From assembly GCA_023213395.1 (NCBI GenBank), contig CM041465.1, forward strand, positions 3,224,001-3,288,000: a stretch of DNA of 64,000 nt, in the 5' to 3' direction. Position 1 is the first letter of the stretch; each line of letters opens with the position of its first letter. A program made the translations under genes and the position numbers. The notes under the pieces were generated by a model. The model made no database searches. It saw nothing but the letters and a program-made list of their open reading frames with translations, and was not told the origin of the DNA. The DNA comes from Cycas panzhihuaensis. Its lineage: Eukaryota; Cycadophyta. Shown one piece after another: positions 11,606 to 23,455 of the stretch.

Positions 11606-12360
11606 TTAGTTTTATTATCGAGTATCTAGAATTTGGAGAAGAATGAGTACATGAGGATGAAAGAGTAAGGAGGGATTATCCATGCCACTAAGGGTTAATT
11701 CTATAATAAGGGCGAGACCAGGCAAGAACAAAGTTAGTGGTGGGAGGCTGAAAGAATCTAAGAGGGCATCCATAAACCCAAAGAATGAGTCAAGAAGAAG
11801 CAGGTTAAAAGGAAACCTACAAAGGGTAGATGAGAAGAAAGTCAAACCCCAAGGGGACAAGAGAAAGAAAGTGAAGGGAAAAAAAAATCACAAAAGGAAC
11901 CTAGGAAGAAACCCAAGAGTTACAGGCATAAGCCCTAAAGTGGATAGACTAGAAAGACCCCAAGAATGTAAAGGAAGGGCAGGCCATTTTAGAGAAAGAA
12001 AAATTAATAAGTTTGGAAGTATATAGCACCATCATAGTGGGGTGGTATTGTTATCTCGTAGACGTCAAGGACTCCCATTCCTATGTACTGAACCCACTTT
12101 ACAACAAGATGGAAAAAATATTTTCAGGATCAATGTTGCTACGAGGAATACTAGAGAGTGCAAACAATACTCTCTCAAATCAGGGGATGAGTGAAGGTAG
12201 AGGAATGAATTCAACAATCCCAGTAAGAGGCACAAATATAATTGTACAGAGCAAGCTAATGCCAACAGGAACGACAAACCAGACACAAGGAAATGCAACT
12301 CGGGGGGAACCGGGTAAATCCTCTATATGTAATAGTTCAAAATGATGCTATATTTGGGCA
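11606..12360 (+). other. gypsy A leader with Lys/Arg-rich frame
   Basis: This is the region between 5' LTR and the recognisable gag. A 114-codon plus frame at 11682-12026 is very rich in Lys and Arg. A second, overlapping frame runs 12013-12345. They could be the N-terminal part of gag or noncoding leader. I recognise neither. Confidence 0.4.
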
Positions 12361-13480
12361 TTTATAGTTTGATGGCTCGAACGATCTGGGAGACCATCCA
12401 GTCTTATTTTCCAATATGCTAAAAATTAAGAAAATTAAGGACCCAAATAAAATGAAGACATGATTCTTTTCAAAATTGTGGAGAGTAACAATAGCTTGGT
12501 ACCAATATGTGGCAAAAAAAAAATCCAACATGGGAGGTGGTATAGACATAGTTTTTGGTTAGGTTCCAATAGTTGCGAGATCCAATGTCCATTTTTCAAG
12601 CCTTAGAGGAAATTCAGCAAATGCCAAGTGAGTCTGTGAATGATTTTGATGGTAGACTCCAGATTATTATGAATAAAATGGATCCTACAATACCTATGAA
12701 CCCGATGTTATCTTTGAAATATTTTGTGCAAAGGTTGTTACCCCATTTAAAAGAAAAGATTATTTTTCATCCATTGAATAGTTATAAGCAAGTCAAAGAC
12801 TTGGCTTTACAATTTGAAAACCAAATGAGAATGGATTATTTACATGTTGGAATTCAGAATGCTAGTCAAACAAGCATGTCCTAATGGATGATAAATCCTG
12901 AAGTAGAAGCCTTGAGAAAGGAAGTAGAAATGCTAAAAAAATAATCCTCAATTGTGGTTCCTAGTACAAGCCAACAAAATAAGAGAAATAGCCAAATTAA
13001 AAATAGGTAAACATATGGTGTCCTCCTCCCTATGGACAACTAGGGCGTTTCAAGAATGAACATCAGCAAATGGGGGAAAGGCAATGGTATGAAATTTATA
13101 AAAAGGGGAACCATCATACATAGGAATGTTATTACAATAGACCAGTGAGGGAGTCATTTTACTTAAGAAAAGAAGGTAATTCCTATAAACAGTATAAAGG
13201 AAAAATCAAACTAGTATATTATCATCTATGTTCAAGATGGGGACACTTTCAAACAGATTGCCCATTAAAAAAAATAGGAAGGAGATTATATCTGTGAGGA
13301 ATGTGCTCCAACAGACCACGAATGGGAAAACTACCCAAAGAATCCCAATCTGAAAGTGTAGACTTCCAATCTGGCAATAAAGGTTCTAGACAAAGAGCAA
13401 CCAGTCTATATCCAGACAAGAAGTAGAAAAACCACTACCACACTAATTATAGAAAATTTTCCTGATCTAGCAGTTGAAAA
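12361..13480 (+). pseudogene. gag: gypsy A gag, degenerate
   Basis: The capsid domain is traceable from 'KIKDPNKMK' and 'WRVTIAWYQYV' (about 12420-12510) through a frameshift in an A run near 12518. It continues through 'LRDPMSIFQALEEIQQMP' to the open frame 12573-12884. Two zinc knuckles follow: 'YHLCSRWGHFQTDC' near 13220, with the first Cys now Tyr, and 'CEECAPTDHEWENY' near 13294, with the last Cys now Tyr. The protein would build the particle and bind RNA. This copy cannot be translated intact. Confidence 0.8.
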
Positions 13481-13769
13481 AAATAGATCACAATAAGTTG
13501 TGTAGGCCCTATAGGAATCAACAAAGATAGTGTAAGAGGAGGAGATAAAGTAGGCCAATAGATTCAAAGGCTAAGTTTATCAAAGATAAACAAAATTTCA
13601 TGAAGAATAACCTAAGAAGAATCCTTGATAAAAGATATAAGAAATAAAGGAATTATTGACTGAAATAGGGTCTCTATTCCTACTTCTATCATTTCTAAGT
13701 GGTAGGAGGCTGGTTATTTTCAATAGGTAATTTAGACCAAATTGAAAAGGCTATGTTGTGACTGATGAA

Positions 13770-14330
13770 AATGGATTCAATTGATCCTAGGGTTCCTATG
13801 ACCCTCTTTGGTACGATGATTTATAAAACCATTGTAGATGGTGGGTCAGAAGTAAATATACTCCCAGAGACTACATGGATTTCATTAGGATGACTAGAAA
13901 TGGGTTCCCCAGATTATGCGATTAGACTAGCTAATCAGTTACAAGTCAGACCAATGGGGTCTTTGTTGAACATTTTGGTCATAGTTGCAGGGATCAAAGT
14001 TCACTTAGATTTTGTAATTGTCAGGATGTAAAATCATAACAAGACATATCCAACACTTTTTAGAAGACTGTGGCTACTTGTAATAGAAGCATTACAAGAT
14101 CGGGTAAAATTTACTTTCACCTTAAATATTGCAAGAAAGAAAGTAGTTTTACCCATTTATTCAGATGGGCCTCACATAGAAAAAGTTGAAGATGTAGATA
14201 CAACATTTGCAAGCACTATTACATTGGCCACCACAACTAATCCCTGCTCAGAGACAACATTTCAAGCCTTAAAAACTCCTCCACACCTTCTAAGTAAAGC
14301 ATCATTGGCTTATTTATTAGACTGGCTAAA
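13770..14330 (+). pseudogene. pol: gypsy A aspartic protease, degenerate
   Basis: The retropepsin active site 'IVDGGSEVNILPETT' lies at 13831-13875, preceded by 'RVPMTLFGTMIYKT'. The usual C-terminal motif is decayed. The catalytic Asp is kept. Frameshifts and stops isolate it from gag. It would cleave the Gag-Pol polyprotein. Confidence 0.78.
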
Positions 14331-14334
14331 AATA

Positions 14335-14960
14335 ACATGGGAAAAAATGGGTGACATGTCTTCTAATTATTATCAATTGGAGTTATGCCCAGACAAGCAA
14401 TAATAGGATCAAAACAACATAAGTAATCTTGTATTTTAAAATAAGAAAAAAGATAAAGTAGAAAGCCATGTAAAAGATCTTCTTTTTAATAAAACACAAG
14501 ATGATTGCTTACACTTGTTGCCTAACAATAAGACATATGGCTATAATTTGATTAAATCACTAGAGAATATAGTTGGGAAATGTTTATTTAAAACTACTAC
14601 ACCTACTAAATTGATGTTAGGATAGCAATATGTTCTTCTCTTCAGGGAAAGGAATTGCTATCAAATGCATAAACAAGATGAAGCATGAAAATTTCCTTAA
14701 GCATATTCCATCACAAAATATGATCAAAAGGAAATCTACTAGACCCCAGGCTATTACCTAAATCTAGATGGGAAAACATTTCAAAATAAGGAACTCTAAT
14801 TGAAACAAATTAATATAGGAATAGAAAAAGATCCTAAATGGATAAGAGTGGGGAAATACTGGGAACCAGAAGTCATGTAGTAGGTAGCAATACTCTTTTG
14901 TGAATATAGAGATGTGCTTGCATGGTCCTATAAGGACCTAAAAGGAATTACTCCAGAAGT
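14335..14960 (+). pseudogene. pol: gypsy A protease-RT linker, degenerate
   Basis: This segment has no named domain but is conserved in element B (58966-59590), which shows it was coding. Recognisable phrases are 'YYQLELCPDKQ', 'DLLFNKTQDDC', 'NKTYGYNLIKSLENI' and 'YRDVLAWSYKDLKGITPE'. Where B reads CAACAACAG (three Gln), A reads CAATAATAG (Gln, stop, stop), which shows C-to-T decay directly. Confidence 0.75.
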
Positions 14961-15780
14961 GGGATAGCATAAAATTAAATTGATGGAAAATGTAAAACAT
15001 GTAAGGCAGAGGTCCTATAGATTGAATGCTCAGTATAAGGAGCAAGTAAAAGAAGAATTGGATAAACTATTGGAAGCGAGATATATTTTTGAGGTAGAAA
15101 ATATTGAACAGTAAACCTAGTCATGGTAGTACCCAAAAAGAATGGGAAACTATGTGTATGTATTGATTACAGGGTCTTAAATAAGTCCACTAAGAAAGAC
15201 CCATTTCTAATTCCTTTCATTGAGGACATATTGGAAAAAGTCATGGGGCAGGAGGTTTTTTTGTTCACTGATGGGTTCAATGGATATAATCAAGTCTAGA
15301 TAGCATCTGAAGATTAATTGAAGACCACATTTGTCATAGAATGGGGCACTTATACCTATCGAGTAATGTCATTTGGGCTAACTAATGCCCTGGAAACATT
15401 TCAAAGAATAATTCTAAATATACTCTGGGAATTAATAGGAAAGGCAATTGAAGTATTTTTGGATGATTAGACTTTGTACAGTTTGTTAAAAGATCACTTA
15501 CTCCAATTAAGACTAACATTAGAAATGTGTAAAAAAAATAGATTATGCTTGAATCCAGACAAATGTACCTTCATGGTACCATTTGGATCTTTGTTGGGCC
15601 ATATTATCTCAAAAGAGGGATTGATGATAGACACATCAAAGATGAAGGTAATTTTAAAATTTCCTATTCCTCAAAACCTAAATAATCTCAAAGGATTCTT
15701 GGAAATGATTGGATATTACTAGAAATTCATAAGGGGATATGCTCAAATTGCCTATCCCTTGGAATCATTACTGAAAAAGG
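14961..15780 (+). pseudogene. pol: gypsy A reverse transcriptase, degenerate
   Basis: RT is traced by 'VRQRSYRLNAQYKEQVKEEL', 'VPKKNGKLCVCIDYRVLNK', 'LFTDGFNGYNQV', 'SFGLTNALETFQRI' and the catalytic FLDD at 15456-15467. A stop follows FLDD where element B has TGG (Trp). 'GHIISKEGLMID' and 'LKGFLEMIGYY' end the domain. A frameshift lies near 15110. The open piece at 15474-15722 is 82 codons. Confidence 0.88.
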
Positions 15781-16320
15781 TAAAGAAATGGGAATGGATG
15801 ATGAGACAGTAATTGTCCTTTAATGATTTAAAGAAAAGGATAGTGGAAGCCCATGTGCTTAAATTTCTAGATTAGAATAAACTATTCCATGTACATGTGG
15901 ATGCCTCATTGTATGTGATCGAATGCATATTAGCTCAACCTACTGATGAAAAAACAGACCTTCCCATCGTATTTACAAGTCAAAAATTGACATTGTCCAA
16001 ATGTAACTATATAGTTACCGAACAAGAGGGACTTGGCATAATTTATTCCTTGCAAAAATTTTGAAATTACTTACTGGCTTAACCCATTTGTATTCTTTGT
16101 TGACCATTAAGATCTGCAATATCTAATTACTAAGCATATCCTCTAAGGAAGGATTAGTCACTGGATAATGTTATTTTAGTAGTTTATGTTTAAAATTGTG
16201 GTAAAAAAGGGGAACGAGCATGTGATACTAGACCAACTATCCAGAATAAAGAAAGGAAAGCCAGGCATTAGGATATTTGATGATTTTCTAGACCATAAAC
16301 TACTTTCTATCGATGTTGTT
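15781..16320 (+). pseudogene. pol: gypsy A RNase H, degenerate
   Basis: 'LFHVHVDASLYVIECILAQP' carries the first catalytic Asp of a gypsy RNase H, and 'LPIVFTSQKLTLSKCNYIVTEQEGLGIIYSLQKF' the catalytic Glu region. After about 16070 the frame becomes mixed. Element B holds the same domain at 60420-60900. Confidence 0.8.
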
Positions 16321-16419
16321 CCATCCTAATGTGAGGGAATTATAGAGTATTTATCCATAAGGCAAATACCTAAGGGGCTAGAAAAGGTAGAGAGAAGAAT
16401 TTTTATTAAGAAATCATTT

Positions 16420-17600
16420 TCCTTCCAACTCATAGGTGGTATGTTGTATAAAATGGGGCTAGGTAAAGTATTATAGAGATGTATATTATAATATGAAGTG
16501 TAATCAATATTGAGGGAGGCACACAAAGGAGCAGTTTTAACTCATCATGTGAGTGAGGCCACAACATGAAAAATTTTATTAGCAGGACTACGGTAGCCAA
16601 CCTTATTTGAAGATGCTGAAAAGTGGGTAAAGACCTACTTTATTTACTAGCGAATAGGTAAGCCCTCTAAACAGAACTATTTGCCCCTACATCCTATTCT
16701 AATTGAGGCCTCGTTTGAAAAATGGGGGCTAGACTTTGTAGGACTAATCAACCCTCTATCTTGTAGAACCAATACAAGATATATATTAGTGGCTATAGAT
16801 TTTTTGACAAAATGGACAAAAGCTAAAGTAATGAAGAAATATGATACAAGAAGTACAACTCACTTTTTATATGAAGTCATTATAGTAAGGTTTGGTTGTC
16901 CCTAGAGATTGTATCAGATCAAGGAGGGAATTTTTTTAATCAAACAATCAAATATTTGATGTTATAATTTTTGATACAACATGGTGAATCTTCACCATAT
17001 TACCCTAGGGCAAATGGATAGGTTAAAAGTACGAACAAAATCTTGAAGATAGCCTTGATAAAAATATGCAATGTGAACTAGATGCATTGGGTAGAAAAGT
17101 TGCATTCAATTCTTTGGGTAGATAGAATGATGAAGAAAAGGCCTCATAAGCATACTCAATTTCAATTGGCATACGAGTTAGAAGAAGTGGTTCCCTTGGA
17201 ATTTCAAGCAGAAAGCCTAAGAGTGGCACAGTAACTAAGGTTGGAACCAGAAATTTCTTATGATCAGAGATTGATTCAACTAATGAAATTAGATAAGACA
17301 CCATCTCAAGCCCTATGGGAGTTATAGATAGAGAAAAAAAGATGCAAGGCCTGGTATGATCGATATTTGAAAAAGCTTGAATATAAGGTAAATGATTTAG
17401 TTCTATTGTATGATAGTAAATTTAAAATGAAACTAGGTAAGATGAAAATAAGATGGTTAGGTCCTTATAAGGTTACTCATATCTGTGAAAATGGAGTTAT
17501 TAGATTAGAGTAGTTAGATGGTCAACCATTAACCAAGTTGATCAATGGTAGTAAGATAAAATTATATAAAACATTAAAAAAGAAACAAGCATAAAAAACC
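16420..17600 (+). pseudogene. pol: gypsy A integrase, degenerate
   Basis: 'FEKWGLDFVGLINPLS' holds the first catalytic Asp and 'IVSDQGGNFFNQTIKYL' the second. 'YPRANG*VKSTNKILK' should hold the Glu but has Lys, a G-to-A change. Element B keeps Glu there. The C-terminal part, with 'RCKAWYDRYLKKLEYKVNDL' and 'RWLGPYKVTHICENG', is the GPY/F-type DNA-binding region. 'TKLINGSKIKLYKTLKKKQA' ends the polyprotein near 17595. Confidence 0.85.
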
Positions 17601-19838
17601 AAGGGGATAGGTTCTCTACCTAGAAGATGATATTCGAGGGATTTGACAAAGGACAACACAATGACGTGATGGCTACTAGTTAGTAATAAAAAGCTATAAT
17701 AAAAAATTAAAGAAATGATAGGTATTTAACTACCAACAGTGCAGTGTGACCACCTTGAGTAAGAATACAACGACTACTAAATCATGATGGAAAAATATAA
17801 AGCTTCCAGTACTAACTATCAGCAGCGTGGTGCGACCACCTCGAGTAAGGATGCGACAACTACCGAATCATGATGGGGAAACATGGAAGTGAACAATGAG
17901 TAATTAACTGATGATGTACTACATACACTGGTACGACCACCTCGAAGAATGATGAAGCATGTCAATCCAAACTAAATATCATCGTATGGTAGGAGGGGTA
18001 TGGTGTAATGGAGGAAACCTTAAGGAAGAGTGTTAAGACATAGAATTTTAAACAGAGCACTATGAGACTGTGAGTGATAGATAAATCAACGCACAAGGGA
18101 ATGATGACAAAGACAATTATATTTAGAGAAAATGATGACTCTTGGATTCATGCAAAATAGTAGGTCATGGGAGATGAAGACATGAGGAAGAAATTAATGA
18201 TAGAAGCAGGACCTTACATGTATGTATTAGTTGAGACTTTCCCATGTTCGATGAAGTTTATGAGTATAATGACTCCATTGATAGTAGCGCAACTAGATAT
18301 ACTATAAATCTTAGAAGATTTGATAGCAGTGCTCACTAGTCTCCCTAAGGACAATGAACTTATAAAAAGAGACAACTAAATAACTAGGGAAGAAGCAACA
18401 AATCATATTAGAGCAAGCAAGAAAGATGCCTCCACTTTAGGGATTCAAATTGCAGGGATCTAGTCATCAAAAAAATGATTCTTAGCACATTTTATTTTTA
18501 CCAAGGTTATACTAATCCAGAAGAATTTGTTTGTATTTATAAATTTAAGAACTATGGTTAATTAAGTAGCCCAAGGGAAGCATTATAACTAGGCAAGCCT
18601 TGTAGTAGGGTGATTTCTACAAAATTTATAAATGGTGCAAGAGATGGTAAAGTCTGTTACCTTTTATCATGTGATAATTTTACAAGGATTATTAATTATA
18701 TAATGCCTAGAAATAGTAATGCCTGAACCAGAAGAAGAATAGAAGCCCCTAGCCTATTAGACTAGTGGTTGTATCAATGAGGAAAAATGGACAAAAATCT
18801 ACAGTGTGGTTCAAGACTGGGTACAAAAGTGATATCAATTGAGGACGTTGGAAAAGATAGTGATTGAAATTAAGGAAGAGGATAAAAACAAAAGAGAAAA
18901 TTCTTAAGCAGAGATCTCTCATGGAGAGATAGATAACAAGAAAGAAGAACCTCTCCAAGGGAAGGTAGAAAAAGAGAAATAGAAAAGGAAACATGAAGAA
19001 GAAAGCAGTAAATAAGAGGAGTACATAGAGAGTAAGTTTCAAAAACAAAAAAGGATAAGACAGACCTAAGAGAAAAGAAAACATGAGGTCATAGAGAAAA
19101 TAGAAAACCAGCCACTAAAGGTAGAATATAACGTAGACAAGGAGATACTTGAAGAAGGATTAGATCCTATGAAATATGACCTGCAAAACGTGTCTAGATG
19201 GAGAACATCCTTTCTAGCTTGAGTAACAAGATAACTAGTTATGGAGTTAGAAAGTAAAGCCAAATCGACTGAAGAACCATTAAAAATAATTCAGTAAGTG
19301 ACCAAAAAAAAAATTTAGAATCTTTAAAGAAATTTGTGTTGGAATGGGTAGATGACATTGGCGAGGTCACCACTGAGCTACAATAATTTAAGGAAAGGTT
19401 CAATCTATCCATTCCAGAAGATATGTAGCCTATATATCATCGACTAGGAGCATGGATCCTTAAGTCATATGAAGAATTAGAGCACTGCATGAAGTTGTGG
19501 TAAGAAATGAATTCATATCAACTAGAAATAGAATTTGCTCAAAGACTGAATGCTGAGTTGATTCAAGAATTAGAATAACAACATTCAGGAGAATTGCCCA
19601 CACTCCCATAGTTAGATACGATGCGAGATATAGCATTATTATGTGAGTACATGAAATAGAATGGTTTAAGATTGCCCCGTAGATTGTTAGGCCATACATG
19701 GAATATATCCAGAGAGAAAGAGCAAACATTAGAGAGGTTCGGTTGAGAAATAAGGGAAAGTGAAAATTTTATGGGGAGGATAAGAAGGAGGAGAAAATTT
19801 TTTGGAATTTTAAACAAGTATGTTGCTCATTCAAAATA
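17601..19838 (+). pseudogene. Extra region after pol in gypsy A, unknown protein
   Basis: About 2.2 kb lie between integrase and 3' LTR. Near-continuous plus-strand coding can be followed despite stops. 18140-18300 reads 'MGDEDMRKKLMIEAG' and 'SIMTPLIVAQ'. 18750-19150 is rich in Lys and Glu, as a coiled coil or charged linker would be. 19320-19700 includes 'LEWVDDIGEVTTELQ', 'EELEHCMKLW' and 'TMRDIALLCEYM'. Element B preserves the first 0.8 kb. No membrane segment on this strand argues for an envelope. I do not recognise it. Extra ORFs at this place are known in the Tat/Athila branch. Confidence 0.55.
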
Positions 19839-19851
19839 GCCATAGGAGAGA
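19839..19851 (+). other. Polypurine tract of gypsy A
   Basis: CCATAGGAGAGA abuts the 3' LTR. Its position and purine run fit the second-strand primer of an LTR element. Confidence 0.65.
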
Positions 19852-20637
19852 TGTGTACAGCCAAAAGGGTAGCTATTATTTTGAGGTAAAATATGTACAA
19901 CTAGGCTCTAGATAGGTGAGACTAAGTTCATTCAAGTATAGCTAGAATACGAATAGGTGCAACTGGACTGTTGGCAAGTGCAACTAGACTACTGGTAGGT
20001 GTAACTGGACTCTAGATAGGTGCAACCAAACTACTGGCAGGTATAATCAGACTGTTTGAAAGTGTAATTAGACTTCAGGCAAGTGCAACTAGACTATTAG
20101 TAGGTGCAACTAGACTATTGGTATGTGTAATTGGACTTCAAGCAGGTGCAATTAGACTTCTAGTAAGTGTAACTAGATTTCAGGTAGGCACAACTAAACT
20201 ACTGGTAGGTGTAACTAGATCGCAGAAGGTGTAACCAAATTCCCAACAAGTGTAACTAGGGCAATAACTAGTGTAACTAGGGTAGTGGCCAATGCAACTA
20301 AGGAAGCATTAGTTATGAATAAAGTGTAAAAATGATGTTAAAAAATGATGGAATAGTTACATCAAGTAGTTATAACTATAAGATAGGAAATATAAATAAA
20401 GTTATTGTAAGAAAGGGAGATTACTGATTTTTATAGTTGTGTATTCTTGTGGAGGCCATCCAACTATGGCTATTATACACTATTTAAGCCTATGTCTAGT
20501 TGTGAGAGGACCAGACGTAGAGCCATTTTAATAATAAAATCTTGGTTATTTGTGCTCCAACATTGTATCTTTCTCTCTTGCTTGTAATTCTTGTAGAATA
20601 TAGTTGAGAATGTTAGGGTAAGGGAAAAAGGTAAACA
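19852..20637 (+). repeat. 3' LTR of gypsy A
   Basis: It starts TGTGTACAGCCAAAAGGGTAG and ends GGGAAAAAGGTAAACA. It is homologous to 10885-11605, and ACCTA follows at 20640-20644. It is longer than the 5' LTR because of extra minisatellite units. Confidence 0.88.
19880..20305 (+). repeat. 21-bp minisatellite in 3' LTR, about 20 units
   Basis: It is the same degenerate 21-bp unit as in the 5' LTR, for example AGGTGCAACTAGACTATTGGT. I count 20 units against 17 in the other LTR. Unit order is not the same, so units were gained or lost after insertion. Confidence 0.88.
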
Positions 20638-20814
20638 ATACCTAGATATTTTTATCTATAACCTAAGCAATAAGTACTGTATTAAAGTACCATCTTAACC
20701 ATTAGAATACTAGTTTAGAGATGATTATTTCAAGTGGTCATATATGATAGTTTTGATCAACATGTGATATATATTTTAATTATTAAAGTGTAACCTTCAC
20801 TAACAAAGAAAAAG
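20638..20814. other. Short AT-rich spacer after gypsy A
   Basis: It begins with the candidate right-hand target duplication ACCTA. Nothing else is recognised. Confidence 0.4.
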
Positions 20815-21500
20815 AAAAGAAAGTAGAGTTAGATTTTTATTATCTAAAGGAAAATGATGACTTGAAAAATGGCTAGAAACCATTGCGATCATTTATGAAT
20901 TCATGTTTTATATAGAAATTAAAGAGTATGGACCAGTTTTACAAATGTTACTGGATGAAAGAGCTCATGATTGGTTTATTAATTGGACTAAAGAAGATTT
21001 TATACTCAACTAGTGATATCAGTTTCATATGCTTGTATTGTAGCTTTTGAGAGGAAGAACAAGGTAAAGCTCAAGTAGAGGGAACGCTTTAATGCCCATA
21101 GACTCATGAGGAAGGTGAGGAAACTAAGGCATCAAAGTAGATAATCAAATTGATAAAAATAGAAGAAGAAGAAATGAGTAAAGAAGAGATCACTGAGACC
21201 TTGTAGGAACATGAACAAGAACCAATTCATAGGAAATAACCTAATTGTATTGAAGTCCCAAAGAAGGCATTTGTGATGTTTAATCACCTAATGGAAGACT
21301 CTTTTGAGAGGATAATCAAGATCAATGAAGAGACCCAAGGAGAAGTTACACAAGAGCAACATGAAGATATGGAAGAGTAAGCAAAAGAATAGCTCGTCGA
21401 TGAGTTTGAAGATGAACCTCAATAGGACACATGTGAATCCAATAAGGTACTCATTGATCTTATGTTGAACATGTATATTTTATTTAGTAGTTTTACCTAT
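20815..21500 (+). pseudogene. Degenerate gag-like, acidic reading frame
   Basis: From about 20870 the plus strand reads 'WLETIAIIYEFMFYIEIKEYGP', then 'LLDERAHDWFINWTKEDF', a spacing like a retrotransposon capsid domain. From 21130 a Glu-rich run ('IEEEEMSKEEITETL', 'EETQGEVTQEQHEDMEE') follows with TAG stops where Gln would fit. No enzyme domain is attached. I call it a probable gag relic of an unidentified family. Confidence 0.35.
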
Positions 21501-22690
21501 TCCATCTCATTTCCAAGCTCAATGGTAGTACAAAAATCCCTCCTTTCCTTATCCCATAGTTAAAAAAAATCCCAATTCCTTTACCTCTCATTTCATCATA
21601 GGACAAATTATAATTCCCTTTTATAACCATAGTCTAATGCTATTTTTATATAAATTTCTATCCTCCCAAGGATTTTCCCTCATTAGGTTGTTTCTCACTT
21701 CATTAAGTTTCATCACACAGTATGATGATTAGCCCCTATAAAACCTCATCTGGTCCATCCCAATCCCCTTCTTTTCCACACTGCCAGTTTTTAATTTTTT
21801 CATTAAATCCTACATTCTCTTTAAATACCATTCCTAAAACCCTACTTTTTTTTTTTTTTCATCAAGAGTGCTTATCACTAATCCCTCATCTATAATTTCC
21901 CCCAAAGAATTCTTATGGTTAAACAAACACTTCACAAATTCTCATTCAAGTTAAAATCCAAACTTCATCCCCTCTTTCTATACCTTGAAAGTTGTGGGTA
22001 ATTGATATTCAAAATTCCACTTCTTTTATTGATATTTTCACTAAGAAATCATTAATTTAAGGCCCCTATGATCAACTCTTTTACCAATCTCCCAAATTCC
22101 ATCATAACCTTCCTCACAAAAGTTATATGTATTCTAATCACCTATCATTCTACAAGTCATTCTATTAGAGGACAAAATGCATAAATATAAATCAAGATTA
22201 GGACAAGGCATCAGTGGCACTTCACAAGTACCAGATCCCTTCAATATAGGACAAGTTATAACATGCACCTATCCCCAAGAATGAGCATTAGCAAATTCTA
22301 AACACTCACTATCAAAATCTAATGAGACTCATAAGATCAGACCCATTCTTTAAGATATACAGGACTGGCAACTAGAAGAATTGGTCAAAGATAGGCTAAG
22401 CGATGTGACAAGTAATTCTCATTACTTTGAGGGTAAAGTATTATTTTAAGGGAAGGGGAATTGTAACCTTCCCAACATAAAGAAGAATTCAATTTTTTAT
22501 AGAGGAAATTTTTATCATGAAGTCAATTTTTAGGAGGAAAAGAAAGGCAATAAATAGAAAAGACTAGATCATTTATAAATCATACTTAGAGGATTTATTA
22601 TACTTGGAAAAATAACCTCACATCATTAGGGCACATCTATGCTAAATTGGAGGACTGCTCTCACCTCAAAGAGGGATACAACTACTGGAT
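21501..22690. other. AT-rich stretch with pyrimidine-rich part, no gene seen
   Basis: 21480-22150 is rich in C and T on the plus strand, with short CCCTC and TTTCC words. The rest is ordinary AT-rich DNA. No coding signal is followed for more than a few tens of codons. Confidence 0.45.
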
Positions 22691-23455
22691 ATTGTATCAA
22701 GTTATGTGATTAATTTATTATCCTTTCATCTTCTACTTTTATCTATCAATATATGGATGTTATACTACATGGATAACTGAACAATGTCTATCGAGTGATA
22801 TTTTATGATGAATTATGTAATGTAAATATATATTATCTACTAGAAATATTACCTCTATAGAGAATTACTACTATTGAATGTATGGAATCTATGGTGATAT
22901 TTATGAATATTATCATTATCGGTTGGATATACTATCTTTATATATTGTTGGAGAATTAGGCCTACTATAAGATCTCAATCATTTCTTTAAGACGATAAAT
23001 CTAGGAATTTTATACTAATTCCTTGGTATGGAAGTATGGTGAAACCCTGAATATGCCTTCATCTTATAAGTGAAGTACACCTGGCAAATTCTAAAGAAAT
23101 TCATAATGAATAGTTACAAACTTGCACCTACCCCTATGGAGATAGGTTCCCGATTAATAATAGAAAATGGTAGAGTAAACATTGATTTAATATTGTATAG
23201 ACAACTAGTGGGAAGTCTAATATACTTGAATATTACTAGACCTAATATATCTTTTGTAATTAGAATAGTATATAAATTTATGACAATGTTAAAATCAGGT
23301 CACTAAAAAGTTATAAAAAGAATCCTCAAATACCTTAAAGGAATAATTCAATAGGGACTTAAATTCTATTATAATGAGAACTTTAAGTTGATAAGATTTA
23401 CATATTCTAACAGGGTTGGATGTGCAAATATTAGAAAGCCAACACCTCTCAATTA
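22691..23455 (+). pseudogene. pol: copia RT to RNase H fragment
   Basis: The frame 23070-23306 reads 'VKYTWQILKKFIMNSYK', 'APTPMEIGSRLIIENG', 'YRQLVGSLIYLNITRPNIS' and continues past a stop with 'KRILKYLKGIIQ' and 'GLKFYYNENFKL'. That is the copia segment linking RT and RNase H. Upstream to 22690 only weak RT traces remain. It stops abruptly at about 23455 within the RNase H start. No LTRs are attached, so it is a truncated relic. Confidence 0.8.

Larger units (their letters stand above)
10885..20637 (+). mobile_element. Ty3/gypsy LTR retrotransposon A, Tat-like, full length, dead
   Basis: Two LTRs, 721 and 786 bp, flank gag, protease, RT, RNase H and integrase in gypsy order, followed by about 2.2 kb of extra sequence. 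'DVLAWSYKDLKGITPEVG' just before RT and the integrase end 'KMKIRWLGPYKVTHICENG' resemble the Tat/Athila branch. The element is 9.75 kb. ACCTA before the 5' LTR and ACCTA two bases past the expected 3' end are a candidate target duplication. A purine tract, ATAGGAGAG, precedes the 3' LTR. Stops are very frequent, mostly TAG. A second, truncated copy is element B at 58966-63000. Confidence 0.92.

Noticed and set aside
11606-11640. Primer-binding site for gypsy A (TTATTATCGAGTATC)
   Set aside because: The match to an initiator-Met site needs a gap and several changes. No other tRNA end fits better by eye.
18749-19084. Hydrophobic minus-strand ORF as an envelope-like protein
   Set aside because: It is the complement of a Lys/Glu-rich plus-strand region (AAG/GAA read backwards gives Leu/Phe). 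The plus strand shows the coherent reading and is shared with element B further upstream.
10885-20305. 21-bp arrays as a CRISPR
   Set aside because: Units are contiguous with no spacers, lie in LTRs and the context is plant retrotransposons.
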